IMG/VR virus record: IMGVR_UViG_3300042476_000679
Coordinates: 1 to 61,005 of that record
DNA: 61,005 nucleotides
Direction: 5' to 3' (one strand)
Origin: a virus
The notes under the pieces were generated by a model. The model saw nothing but the letters and a program-made list of their open reading frames with translations. It did no database searches and had not been told where the DNA came from. Position numbers and translations under genes: made by a program. Positions 8,833 to 16,422 of this stretch are shown here, one piece after another; the stretch's first letter is position 1; each line of letters starts with the position of its first letter.

Positions 8833-9952
8833 TCAGTTAAAACTGAAAATAATTTGCGATCAGGTTTGCGATAATATAGATGGTTTGTTGAATGCTTTAA
8901 ATGTTGAATACAAAACCAATTCTAAAATGATCATAATGGCTTGTCCCATACATGGCGGGGACAATGCTTCTGCTCTTAATTTATATCCAGAAGGAGATAC
9001 ATATAGAGGCAATTGGAAGTGTAGAACTCACAATTGTGAAAAAATCTTTAAGGGCTCTATTCTTGGTTTCATAAGGGGAGTTTTATCTCACCATAAGCAC
9101 GGATGGACAAATCCTGGTGATGATATGTGTTCATTTAATGATGCTGTTAATTATGCTTTAGGATTTATTAAACAAGATATTAAAGATATCAAAATTTCTA
9201 GAGCCGACAGAGAAAAAAAGCAATTTACCAATGTAATAAATTATATAAGTAAAAATGCAGAAATAACTAAGTCTCAGATTACTAGACAGCAAATAACCAA
9301 ATCTCTACAAATTCCTGCTCAATATTATATCAATAGGAATTATTCTACAGAGGTTTTAATAAAATATGATGTGGGATTATGCACAAATCCCGATAGAGAA
9401 ATGAGCAACAGGATAGTTGTGCCTATATATGATCATGATTATAAGTATATGATAGGGTGTACTGGCAGAAGCATTTATGAAAAATGTTCATCGTGTAAAT
9501 CATATCACCATCCAGAAAATTCTTGTCCAAAGCCTGATGAAGTATGGAAATTTCCTAAATGGAAGCACAACGCTGACTTCAAGAGTCAAAATACCCTATA
9601 TAATTTCTGGTTTGCTAAAGAACACATACTAAATTCATCTACAGCAATTATAGTAGAAAGTCCTGGTAATGTATGGAGATTAGAAGAAAATGGAATACAT
9701 AATAGCGTAGCTATGTTTGGATCGTCTTTAAGCGATAGGCAAAAGATATTATTAGATTCTTCTGGAGCTATGAACCTTATTATTCTAACAGATAATGATG
9801 ATGCTGGTAGAAAAGCAGCTGAAACCATCAAACAAAAATGTCAGAATACATATAGGATTTTTGTTCCCAAGATCAGCAAACCCGATATTGGAGAAATGAA
9901 TAGCGAAGAAATCAACCAAGAAATTAAGACATATATAGAAAGTATCAAATGA
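8792..9952 (+). CDS. dnaG: DnaG-like DNA primase with zinc finger and TOPRIM domain
   Basis: This primase makes RNA primers for lagging-strand synthesis. The N-terminal CHC2-type zinc finger is visible: Cys51, His54, Cys77 and Cys82 (ACPIHGG and CRTHNC). The central part matches the RNA-polymerase core. The TOPRIM catalytic motifs are IIVESPGN (around residue 287) and TDNDDAG (around residue 334). The 386 residues are shorter than bacterial DnaG because the C-terminal helicase-binding domain is absent or reduced, as in many phages. A second Cys-rich patch (KCSSCKSYHHPENSC) occurs in the middle. It overlaps dnaB by 41 bases and the kinase gene by 4 (ATGA). Start alternatives are ATG 8792 and ATG 8801. 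Confidence 0.9.
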   Translation: MKTMTKKTKSPLNDQLKLKIICDQVCDNIDGLLNALNVEYKTNSKMIIMACPIHGGDNASALNLYPEGDTYRGNWKCRTHNCEKIFKGSILGFIRGVLSHHKHGWTNPGDDMCSFNDAVNYALGFIKQDIKDIKISRADREKKQFTNVINYISKNAEITKSQITRQQITKSLQIPAQYYINRNYSTEVLIKYDVGLCTNPDREMSNRIVVPIYDHDYKYMIGCTGRSIYEKCSSCKSYHHPENSCPKPDEVWKFPKWKHNADFKSQNTLYNFWFAKEHILNSSTAIIVESPGNVWRLEENGIHNSVAMFGSSLSDRQKILLDSSGAMNLIILTDNDDAGRKAAETIKQKCQNTYRIFVPKISKPDIGEMNSEEINQEIKTYIESIK

Positions 9953-10530
9953 CAAAAATCGTAGCATTTGCTGGACGTAAGCAATCTGGCAAAACAACGT
10001 GTTCAGAAGCTGTATTAAAAGTTTCTCCACCCTTAAGTGCCAAGATGTATAATTTTGCAGATCCTCTCAAAAAGGATATATGTATGAATATTTTTGGCTT
10101 ATCTTATCAACAGTGCTATGGTGATGATATTGATAAAAACACTTCTACAGGATTGGTGTGGGAAGGTAAAGACTTAACAGCAAGAGAAGTAATGCAATTT
10201 GTTGGCACTGATGTGTTTCGTAAAATGAAACACGATGTATGGGCCTCTGCCACTATTAACAAAATATCTGTAGATAAACCAGATATAGCAGTAATAGCAG
10301 ATTGCCGTTTTCCTAATGAAGTACAAGCAGTAAAAGATGCTGGTGGAATAGTTATAAAACTTACACGTAATCCATATAATTCTGATCATGCTAGTGAAAC
10401 AGCATTAGATACATCAAATTATGATCCTGTTCATTTTGATTTGGTTGTGAATAATGATTCTATATCTATTGATGAACAAACATCCATAATAATACATTTT
10501 CTAGGTAAGAAAGGACTATTCCAATTATAA
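9949..10530 (+). CDS. Deoxynucleoside monophosphate kinase
   Basis: This is a P-loop kinase related to phage T4 gp1, which phosphorylates dNMPs to dNDPs. The Walker A GRKQSGKT is at residues 9-16. A FADPLKKDIC motif, a METG-like REVMQFVGTDVFR segment and VIADCRFPNEVQAV follow in the order typical of phage dNMP kinases. The length of 193 residues is slightly shorter than T4 gp1. Together with the class II reductase it covers part of dNTP supply. It overlaps the primase by 4 bases (ATGA). Confidence 0.85.
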   Translation: MTKIVAFAGRKQSGKTTCSEAVLKVSPPLSAKMYNFADPLKKDICMNIFGLSYQQCYGDDIDKNTSTGLVWEGKDLTAREVMQFVGTDVFRKMKHDVWASATINKISVDKPDIAVIADCRFPNEVQAVKDAGGIVIKLTRNPYNSDHASETALDTSNYDPVHFDLVVNNDSISIDEQTSIIIHFLGKKGLFQL

Positions 10531-11567
10531 TCACATACTTAAGAAGCAGTTCATATGGAACGCATTCCATGTGTCCAATGCAGTATTTTATCGAATATAA
10601 TTTGGGCATACGAAGTCCATCCAATCAAAAGGCTGATAAAGGAACCATAGTACATAAGGTTATGGAAATATTAGCCTATATTAAACTATATGAACAAGAA
10701 AAGAAAAGCATTTATAATGACGATATTATTGGCGATATTGATATCAAAAAATATAATTTGAACACTATTATCGAACAGGTTTATAACTACTATTCGTCGC
10801 AGTTTAAACATCACCAGTGGAGTTCCAAAGACTATAAAGACTGTCATCTGTGGGTCAATAAAGCGATTGAGGCGCATGGTGGAGCCTTTGATCCAAGGAA
10901 CAGAACCATCTTACAGCCTGAGCAACACTTTGATATTGTAATAAAAAAACCTTGGGCTAAATACTCTTATCAAACAAAAGACGGTATATTAGAAGGTTAT
11001 TTGGCTATAAAAGGCACTATTGATTTGATTACGAGCGTAGACAACAATACAATAGAAATTGTTGATTGGAAAACTGGCAGACGATTAGATTGGGCTACTG
11101 GGGAAGAAAAAACATTGGCTAAATTACAGAATGATCCACAATTGAGAATTTATCATTATGCTGTGAGTCATTTATATCCAAATATGGAACATATAATCTT
11201 TACGATCAATTTTATTAATGATGGCGGAGCATTTAGTGTTTGTTATGATAAAAGCGATTTACCAAAAACAGAAGATATGATTAGATCCAAATTTGAAATC
11301 ATAAAAAATACTACTAAACCACAACTAAATAAAAGTTGGAAATGTACTAAATTATGCCATTTTGGAAAAACAACATTCGAAAATAGTCATGTGTTGCCAA
11401 TACTAGAATATAGGGACGGACAGTTGTGCAAAATTGATACGCTCATGACCAAATGCGAACAAGTTAAACATGATATAGAGTTGCTTGGTATAAATAATGT
11501 AGTTGACACCTATATGACTCCAGGATATACTGTTGGTAAGTACAAAGCACCCGGAAGCGCAGAATGA
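10524..11567 (+). CDS. PD-(D/E)XK exonuclease, Cas4/RecB-like
   Basis: This RecB/Cas4-family nuclease probably trims DNA ends for recombination. Core motifs are KGTIVHKVMEIL (the GxxxH motif), an internal KGTIDLIT and EIVDWKTG (D...ExK-type catalytic site), then a QLRIYHYAV helix (QxxxY motif). Cysteines in CP (near the first ATG) and CTKLC near the C-terminus could be remnants of a Fe-S cluster. The first ATG is at 10569, but the upstream in-frame codons encode ITYLRSSSYGTHSMCPMQYF, which reads like the conserved opening of this family. An AAAGGA site lies 8 bases before an ATT at 10524, so I place the start there; ATA 10527 or ATC 10530 are alternatives. The frame is open to 10509. Confidence 0.75.
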   Translation: MIITYLRSSSYGTHSMCPMQYFIEYNLGIRSPSNQKADKGTIVHKVMEILAYIKLYEQEKKSIYNDDIIGDIDIKKYNLNTIIEQVYNYYSSQFKHHQWSSKDYKDCHLWVNKAIEAHGGAFDPRNRTILQPEQHFDIVIKKPWAKYSYQTKDGILEGYLAIKGTIDLITSVDNNTIEIVDWKTGRRLDWATGEEKTLAKLQNDPQLRIYHYAVSHLYPNMEHIIFTINFINDGGAFSVCYDKSDLPKTEDMIRSKFEIIKNTTKPQLNKSWKCTKLCHFGKTTFENSHVLPILEYRDGQLCKIDTLMTKCEQVKHDIELLGINNVVDTYMTPGYTVGKYKAPGSAE

Positions 11568-13450
11568 ACTATATTCCTCTTCATGCACATAGTATGTTCA
11601 GTTTGCTCGATGGTCTTTCAAAACCAGAGCAAATGGCTGAACGCTGCAAAGAAATTGGCGCAAACGCTTGTGCATTAACAGATCATGGCAATATAGCCGG
11701 TGCTGTGAAGTTTTACTCAGCTATGAAAAATGCTGGAATCAAACCGATTCTTGGTTGCGAACTCTATATTTGTCAGCAAGATCCTAAATTACAGAACAAG
11801 GAAAATAAAAACTTAAGTCATTTCATAGTTCTTGCTCAGAATTATAAAGGGTGGTTAGACTTAATAAAAATAGTGTCAGAATCCAATAAGCCAGAGCATT
11901 ATTATCATAAGCCAAGATTGGATTTAGAACATCTATCAAAATTAAATAGCGGTAATCTTATCGCCATAGTAGGACATCTTGGTTCTCTTTTGGCCGATGA
12001 GATATTGGATAATTACGAATTGAAATCAGATTGGAAAACCTTAGGTATAAATTTAATCAACAAGCTGAAGACTATTTTTGATAATAAAGTATTTCTAGAA
12101 GCTCAACTAATGGATATTGATAATTTACCAGTACAAAAAATATTAACAGATGCCATAAGACAGTTAGGTAAAGAAACGAACACAAAGATTATATGTACTC
12201 CAGACGCTCATTATTGCAGAAAAGAGGACGCTATTGATCAGCGAATTCTACTTTGTAATAATCTAAAAACCACATTTCCGGAAATTAGTCGAAAAATTAG
12301 CCATAACGAAGATGTTCCTTTGTCTGGATTTTTTACATCCGATAACTATCATATTCCTTCACAAGAAGAGATGGCCGCATTACATACCGCACAAGAAATA
12401 GAAAATACAAATTATGTAGCAAATTTGATTGAGGATTATGATATTTTAAGTAAGCCTAAACTACCACAATTTAAGTGTCCAGATGGTTTTGACCAAGATG
12501 AATACTTGAGAGAACTGTGTAGATATGGCTGGAAAACAAAAATAGCACCAGTTATCCCTAAAGAAAATCAACAGATATATTTGGATCGGATAAAATATGA
12601 GTTGGATGTATTACAGGGAGCGGGTCTATCTAGTTATTTTTTAATTGTGCAAGATATAGTGAACTATGTTCGCCAAAGTGGGTGGTTGCCTGGGCCGGGT
12701 AGAGGAAGTGCTGCCGGGTGTCTAGTATCCTATTTAATAGGTATTACTAGTATTGATCCTATAAAATATAATCTGTTTTTTGATAGATTTTATAATTCTG
12801 GCAGAAATACTAAGGATCGTATTAGTATGCCGGATATTGATGTGGATGTTCCGATTAATAAAAGAGAAAATATTATACAGTATATAAAAGATAAATATGG
12901 TCATGATAAAGTATCACAGATGGTAACCTTCAATACCATTAAGGGTAGAGGTGCTTTAAAGGATGTATTAAGAGTATATGGCAATATATCTTTTGAAGAA
13001 ATGAACAGAATAACAAAAAATATTCCAGATGAAGCTAAGATAGCCGACGAATTACAAGAAATGAAGGAAGAAACAGGAGAAGCGTCTATTATACGCTGGG
13101 CTTTAGAAAATAATGCTGATAAATTAAGAGAATGGTGTTATATAGACGAAAATAATGAATTACAGGGGCCGTTGGCAAAAAGGTTTGAGCAGGCTATTAG
13201 ATTAGAGGGAACCAAATCAAATCAATCAAAACATGCGGCTGGTATTGCTATTAGTTCTGAGCCATTAAAAGATATTTGTCCTATGGTTTATGATAGTAAA
13301 AACGAACAATTAATAGCGGGCATGGAAATGCAAGACTTAGAAGGTATTGGTATTATTAAATTTGATATTCTTGGCGTAGCAATGTTGGATAAAATCATGA
13401 CTATTCAAGACTTATTAATACAAGGAGTAAAATATGAAAAAGCAATTTAA
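11564..13450 (+). CDS. dnaE: DNA polymerase III alpha, N-terminal half (PHP and catalytic palm)
   Basis: This is the first half of a replicative polymerase of the bacterial C family, 628 residues. The PHP domain has LHAHS (His7, His9), LTDHG (Asp40, His41) and CTPDAHYC. The palm shows GPGRGSAAGCL, the metal-binding Asp pair in PDIDVDV (Asp426, Asp428) and the third Asp in IIKFDILG (Asp601). All three catalytic aspartates are therefore here. The reading frame stops 27 residues after that motif, before the CFQLES region that follows it in normal DnaE. The remainder is encoded separately from 14297. The gene overlaps the nuclease gene by 4 bases and the next small gene by 17, so the stop looks stable rather than a recent mutation. 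Confidence 0.92.
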   Translation: MNYIPLHAHSMFSLLDGLSKPEQMAERCKEIGANACALTDHGNIAGAVKFYSAMKNAGIKPILGCELYICQQDPKLQNKENKNLSHFIVLAQNYKGWLDLIKIVSESNKPEHYYHKPRLDLEHLSKLNSGNLIAIVGHLGSLLADEILDNYELKSDWKTLGINLINKLKTIFDNKVFLEAQLMDIDNLPVQKILTDAIRQLGKETNTKIICTPDAHYCRKEDAIDQRILLCNNLKTTFPEISRKISHNEDVPLSGFFTSDNYHIPSQEEMAALHTAQEIENTNYVANLIEDYDILSKPKLPQFKCPDGFDQDEYLRELCRYGWKTKIAPVIPKENQQIYLDRIKYELDVLQGAGLSSYFLIVQDIVNYVRQSGWLPGPGRGSAAGCLVSYLIGITSIDPIKYNLFFDRFYNSGRNTKDRISMPDIDVDVPINKRENIIQYIKDKYGHDKVSQMVTFNTIKGRGALKDVLRVYGNISFEEMNRITKNIPDEAKIADELQEMKEETGEASIIRWALENNADKLREWCYIDENNELQGPLAKRFEQAIRLEGTKSNQSKHAAGIAISSEPLKDICPMVYDSKNEQLIAGMEMQDLEGIGIIKFDILGVAMLDKIMTIQDLLIQGVKYEKAI

Positions 13451-13622
13451 AGACTTGACCGATGGAGAACTATTTCAACATAATGGTGAAGAATATAAAA
13501 AAATAGCCGCGGTGAAAGTGAGCTGCTGTCGTTCAATTAACTGTGAACAATCATCAAATGCTCAGCATAAAATTTTTATACCACCATTAACAGAAGTAGA
13601 AGTTAATGATCAACTACAATAA
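13434..13622 (+). CDS. Small conserved-looking protein between polymerase halves, 62 aa
   Basis: This is a 62-residue protein with a strong ribosome binding site (AAGGAG, about 8 bases before the ATG). It reads as a compact beta-rich domain: FKDLTDGELFQHNGEEYKKI, then KVSCCRSINCEQ with three cysteines, then a FIPPLTEVEV ending. Similar short proteins with a KVSCCRSIN-like motif occur, as I recall, in phages and metagenomes; their function is unknown. It overlaps the polymerase half by 17 bases and the exonuclease gene by 17 bases, so it is translated with the split polymerase. A role as a small replisome component is possible but unproven. Confidence 0.65.
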   Translation: MKKQFKDLTDGELFQHNGEEYKKIAAVKVSCCRSINCEQSSNAQHKIFIPPLTEVEVNDQLQ

Positions 13623-14292
13623 AATTTGCGTTTTTGATTTTGAAACCGACGGTTCTGATCCAACGCTATGCAGCCCTGTTCAAATAGCAGCTGTAATGAT
13701 AGATCCAATAAGTTTAGAAATTATTGATGGGTCAGAATTTAATATTAATTTTAAACCAGAGGTTTTAGAAAATAATAATGACTATAAGTATGAAACAGAC
13801 ATATTAGATTTTCATGCTAAGGTCAAAGGATGTAGTAAAGATGACATTTTGAAAGATTGGTATACCTATCCTAAACAAGAACATTCTTGGAATATGTTTG
13901 TTAATTATTTAGATAAATATCATACCAGAAGTTCAAAAAAGAGTCAATTTTCTGCTCCTATTGCTGCTGGCTATAATATTAATAGGTTTGATCTAACTAT
14001 CATAGATAGACTAAGCAATAAGTACGGAAATCTCAATAAGGAAAAAAGAACAGATTTATTTTTTCCAAGAGATGTTATAGATGCAATGAACTTAATGTTT
14101 TATTGGTTTGAACACAATAGTGATCTTAAAAGTTATACTCTTGATACTGTCAGAGATTATTTTGGCATATCAAAAATTGGGGCGCATGACGCATTAAAAG
14201 ACGTAAAAGATACCGCTGCAATTATTATCAGGTTTATGAAATTGCATAGAAATTTAGGACAAAAAATTAAGTTCAAACAAGCTTTTGCATAA
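13606..14292 (+). CDS. dnaQ: DnaQ-like DEDDh 3'-5' exonuclease (proofreading)
   Basis: This is a 3'-5' exonuclease of the DEDDh group, probably the proofreading partner (epsilon-like) of the split polymerase. Exo I is VFDFETDG (Asp11, Glu13), Exo II is YNINRFDL (Asp129) and Exo III is HDALKDVKDTA (His194, Asp199). The 228 residues are close to bacterial epsilon, though I see no clear C-terminal alpha-binding motif. The gene sits precisely between the two polymerase halves, overlapping the small gene before it by 17 bases and lying 4 bases before the next start. RNase T-like trimming is an alternative role, but the position argues for proofreading. Confidence 0.88.
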   Translation: MINYNKICVFDFETDGSDPTLCSPVQIAAVMIDPISLEIIDGSEFNINFKPEVLENNNDYKYETDILDFHAKVKGCSKDDILKDWYTYPKQEHSWNMFVNYLDKYHTRSSKKSQFSAPIAAGYNINRFDLTIIDRLSNKYGNLNKEKRTDLFFPRDVIDAMNLMFYWFEHNSDLKSYTLDTVRDYFGISKIGAHDALKDVKDTAAIIIRFMKLHRNLGQKIKFKQAFA

Positions 14293-14296
14293 TATA

Positions 14297-15913
14297 ATGA
14301 GTAAAAAATATCAATATCAGTGTGGTTGTTGTTTTGATCTTTTGGAAAAAGATGATGCGTCCAAGATTGTTTTTGATTCTAGTATTGATTCAATTAATTT
14401 AGATTGTCAAAAAACATGGGATTTGATTTCTGACGGAAACACCAAGGGGTGTTTTCAATTAGAGTCCAGACTTGGTAGATCAATAGCCAAAAAATTAAAA
14501 CCAGAAAATATAGAGCAGTTATCTGCCCTAATAGCCATTTTACGCCCAGGTTCTCTAGAAGCAATTAGAGATGGTAAAAGTGTTACCAATCACTATATTG
14601 ATAAAAAGAACGCTCAGGAATCCTTAGACTATTTTCACCCTTCGCTAGAGCCGATTTTAAAAACGTCTTATGGTGAAATGATATATCAAGAACAGGCTAT
14701 GGAAATTACGAAGGTTATAGCTGGTTTTAATTTGCAAGAAGCAGATATGTTGAGAAAAGCCATTGGTAAGAAAAAACCGGAAGAAATGGCAAAAGTAAAA
14801 GCAAAATTTTTAGAAGGAGCAAAAAAACTCAACATAGTTAATACTGATGAAGCAGAACAAATTTTTAGCTGGATAGAAAAGAGTCAAAGATATTCTTTTA
14901 ATAAGTCTCATAGTGTGAGCTATGCTATCAATGCTTATCTATCGGCCTATGCTAAAGCTCATTTCCCTAAAATATTTTTTGCATCATATTTACGTTTTGC
15001 TAAAGACAAAATAGATCCTCAGGCAGAAATCAAAGAATTGGTACAAAATGCCAGCGAAATGGATATAACTATAAACACGCCAGATATTCGGAATCTAAAC
15101 GAATTCTTTATATTGCAAAACAACAAAATTTATTTTGGATTAACCGACATAAAGGGAGTTGGAAAGTCTGTGTTTGATAAATTAGTTATCATGTCCCAAA
15201 CTTTTGATCTCAATAATTCAAAATGGCTACAATACTTATGCCTACTGCTACCTAACATAAACTCTACTGCCGCTAAGGCACTTATACAAAGTGGTGCTTT
15301 GAGTTTTATTCCTATGTCTCGCAATAAGATGTTGTTTGAGTATAACATCATGAGCAATTTAACAAAGAAAGAATTAGAAAATATTGCTGCTAATATTGGT
15401 TCTTTTTCTAATCTAAAAGATGGTTTAGAGTTTTTGCTTACTGTACCTAGAATTAATAAGAATCGTAAAAAAACCATTGAAGATTCAATATATTCTTTAT
15501 CTTACCCTCCATATTCTTTGGACGATAGTGCGGAATGGTTAGCCGATTCTGAGGATACACTACTAGGATGCTCAATTACTTGTTCAAAATTAGATATGTA
15601 TGATATTAGTATGACTAATATTACATGCAGAGAGATTAAAAATACAACCATGAAAGATAACCTAATCCTGGGTGGAGAAATAGACAATATTAATATTGTG
15701 AAAACGAAAACAGGAAAAACCCCCGGTCAAGAAATGGCGTTTGTGACTATGATTGACGGAACCGGTGGTGTGGACTCTATAATATTTTTTCCTGAACAAT
15801 ATAAAACATATAAAAATCTTTTATTTATCGGAAATATAATTATTGTCAAAGGCAATAAAACAAAAAACGCAGATGGTATCGTTGTAGAAAAGGCATATAT
15901 CGCCAAAACTTGA
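14297..15913 (+). CDS. dnaE: DNA polymerase III alpha, C-terminal half (fingers, OB fold)
   Basis: This is the second half of the polymerase, 538 residues from ATG 14297; a TTG at 14285 would add four residues (MHNI). A short N-terminal extension with CGCCFDLLE comes first. Then the DnaE-type sequence resumes with TWDLISDGNTKGCFQLES, followed by LRPGSLEAIRDGKS, YGEMIYQEQAMEI, DMLRKAIGKKKPEEM and YSFNKSHSVSYA. The last is the site where cyanobacterial DnaE inteins insert, and it is uninterrupted here. The C-terminal 110 residues form an OB-like domain (MAFVTMIDGTGGVDSIIFFP). No intein motifs flank either half, so the halves must assemble non-covalently. Together the parts are about as long as one DnaE. 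Confidence 0.9.
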   Translation: MSKKYQYQCGCCFDLLEKDDASKIVFDSSIDSINLDCQKTWDLISDGNTKGCFQLESRLGRSIAKKLKPENIEQLSALIAILRPGSLEAIRDGKSVTNHYIDKKNAQESLDYFHPSLEPILKTSYGEMIYQEQAMEITKVIAGFNLQEADMLRKAIGKKKPEEMAKVKAKFLEGAKKLNIVNTDEAEQIFSWIEKSQRYSFNKSHSVSYAINAYLSAYAKAHFPKIFFASYLRFAKDKIDPQAEIKELVQNASEMDITINTPDIRNLNEFFILQNNKIYFGLTDIKGVGKSVFDKLVIMSQTFDLNNSKWLQYLCLLLPNINSTAAKALIQSGALSFIPMSRNKMLFEYNIMSNLTKKELENIAANIGSFSNLKDGLEFLLTVPRINKNRKKTIEDSIYSLSYPPYSLDDSAEWLADSEDTLLGCSITCSKLDMYDISMTNITCREIKNTTMKDNLILGGEIDNINIVKTKTGKTPGQEMAFVTMIDGTGGVDSIIFFPEQYKTYKNLLFIGNIIIVKGNKTKNADGIVVEKAYIAKT

Positions 15914-15937
15914 CTTTGTGTCACACAGACCTACAAT
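15910..15937 (+). promoter_or_regulatory. Probable sigma70-type promoter of ssb
   Basis: TTGACT at 15910-15915 and TACAAT at 15932-15937 are separated by 16 bases, close to the bacterial housekeeping consensus. The -35 box overlaps the stop codon of the polymerase half, and transcription would begin around 15944, about 40 bases before ssb. A GTGTCACAC palindrome lies between the boxes and could be an operator. This would allow SSB to be made at a higher level than the operon in front of it. Confidence 0.55.
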
Positions 15938-15984
15938 ATAGAAGTTATTGGTTTTTGGGTTTTAACTTTTAAAAAGGAGACGAT

Positions 15985-16350
15985 ATGAATATTGTTATGT
16001 TACGAGGTAATCTTGCAAGAGATCCAGAATTACGAGTTGTAGGAGATAAGCAAACGTCTGTAGTAAACTTTACAGTTGCTGTCTCAAGAGAGTTCACCAA
16101 GGCCAATGGTGAACAAGATAAGATTACTTCGTTTATTCAATGTGAAGCGTGGGATAGCGGTGCCGAAGCCATAGGTTCATCTTTTAAGAAGGGCGATCTA
16201 GTAATGGTCGAAGGCTCACTGCGAAATGATAGCTGGGAAAAGGACGGCGTTAAACATAGTACATTAAAGGTACGTGTTAATAATTTTGCTAAGATTCTCA
16301 AAACTAAAAAGACTGAGAAGACAGCAGATACTACTACAGTAGCATTCTGA
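15985..16350 (+). CDS. ssb: Single-stranded DNA-binding protein
   Basis: This is a bacterial-type SSB of 121 residues with one OB fold. Typical features are MNIVMLRGNLARDPELR at the start, VNFTVAVSREF, FIQCEAWDSGAE and a GDLVMVEGSLRNDSW strand. The C-terminal linker is short and the tail ends in TTTVAF, lacking the DDDIPF-like acidic tip that recruits partners in bacteria, so partner binding may differ. A strong AAAAAGGAGA ribosome binding site comes 7 bases before the start. A promoter lies upstream and a terminator downstream, so the gene forms its own unit. Confidence 0.93.
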   Translation: MNIVMLRGNLARDPELRVVGDKQTSVVNFTVAVSREFTKANGEQDKITSFIQCEAWDSGAEAIGSSFKKGDLVMVEGSLRNDSWEKDGVKHSTLKVRVNNFAKILKTKKTEKTADTTTVAF

Positions 16351-16374
16351 GGAGCAAATAAAGTTTAAGAGAAT

Positions 16375-16409
16375 CTCTAGTAGTTTATTGCTACTAGAGG
16401 TTTTTCTTA
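16375..16409 (+). terminator. Rho-independent terminator after ssb
   Basis: A perfect 9-bp stem, CTCTAGTAG (16375-16383) and CTACTAGAG (16391-16399), encloses a 7-base loop. GTTTTTCTT follows it. This is a standard intrinsic terminator at the end of the replication block and just before the glycosyltransferase genes. Confidence 0.85.
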
Positions 16410-16422
16410 TTCTATATAATTT

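Noticed and set aside
13430-14310. Split intein at the polymerase break
   Set aside because: No intein N-terminal Cys/Ser block follows the N-half and no HN-Cys/Ser junction precedes the C-half; the MHN reading from TTG 14285 is followed by Ile and lacks intein motifs. The classic intein site YSFNKSH is intact in the C-half.
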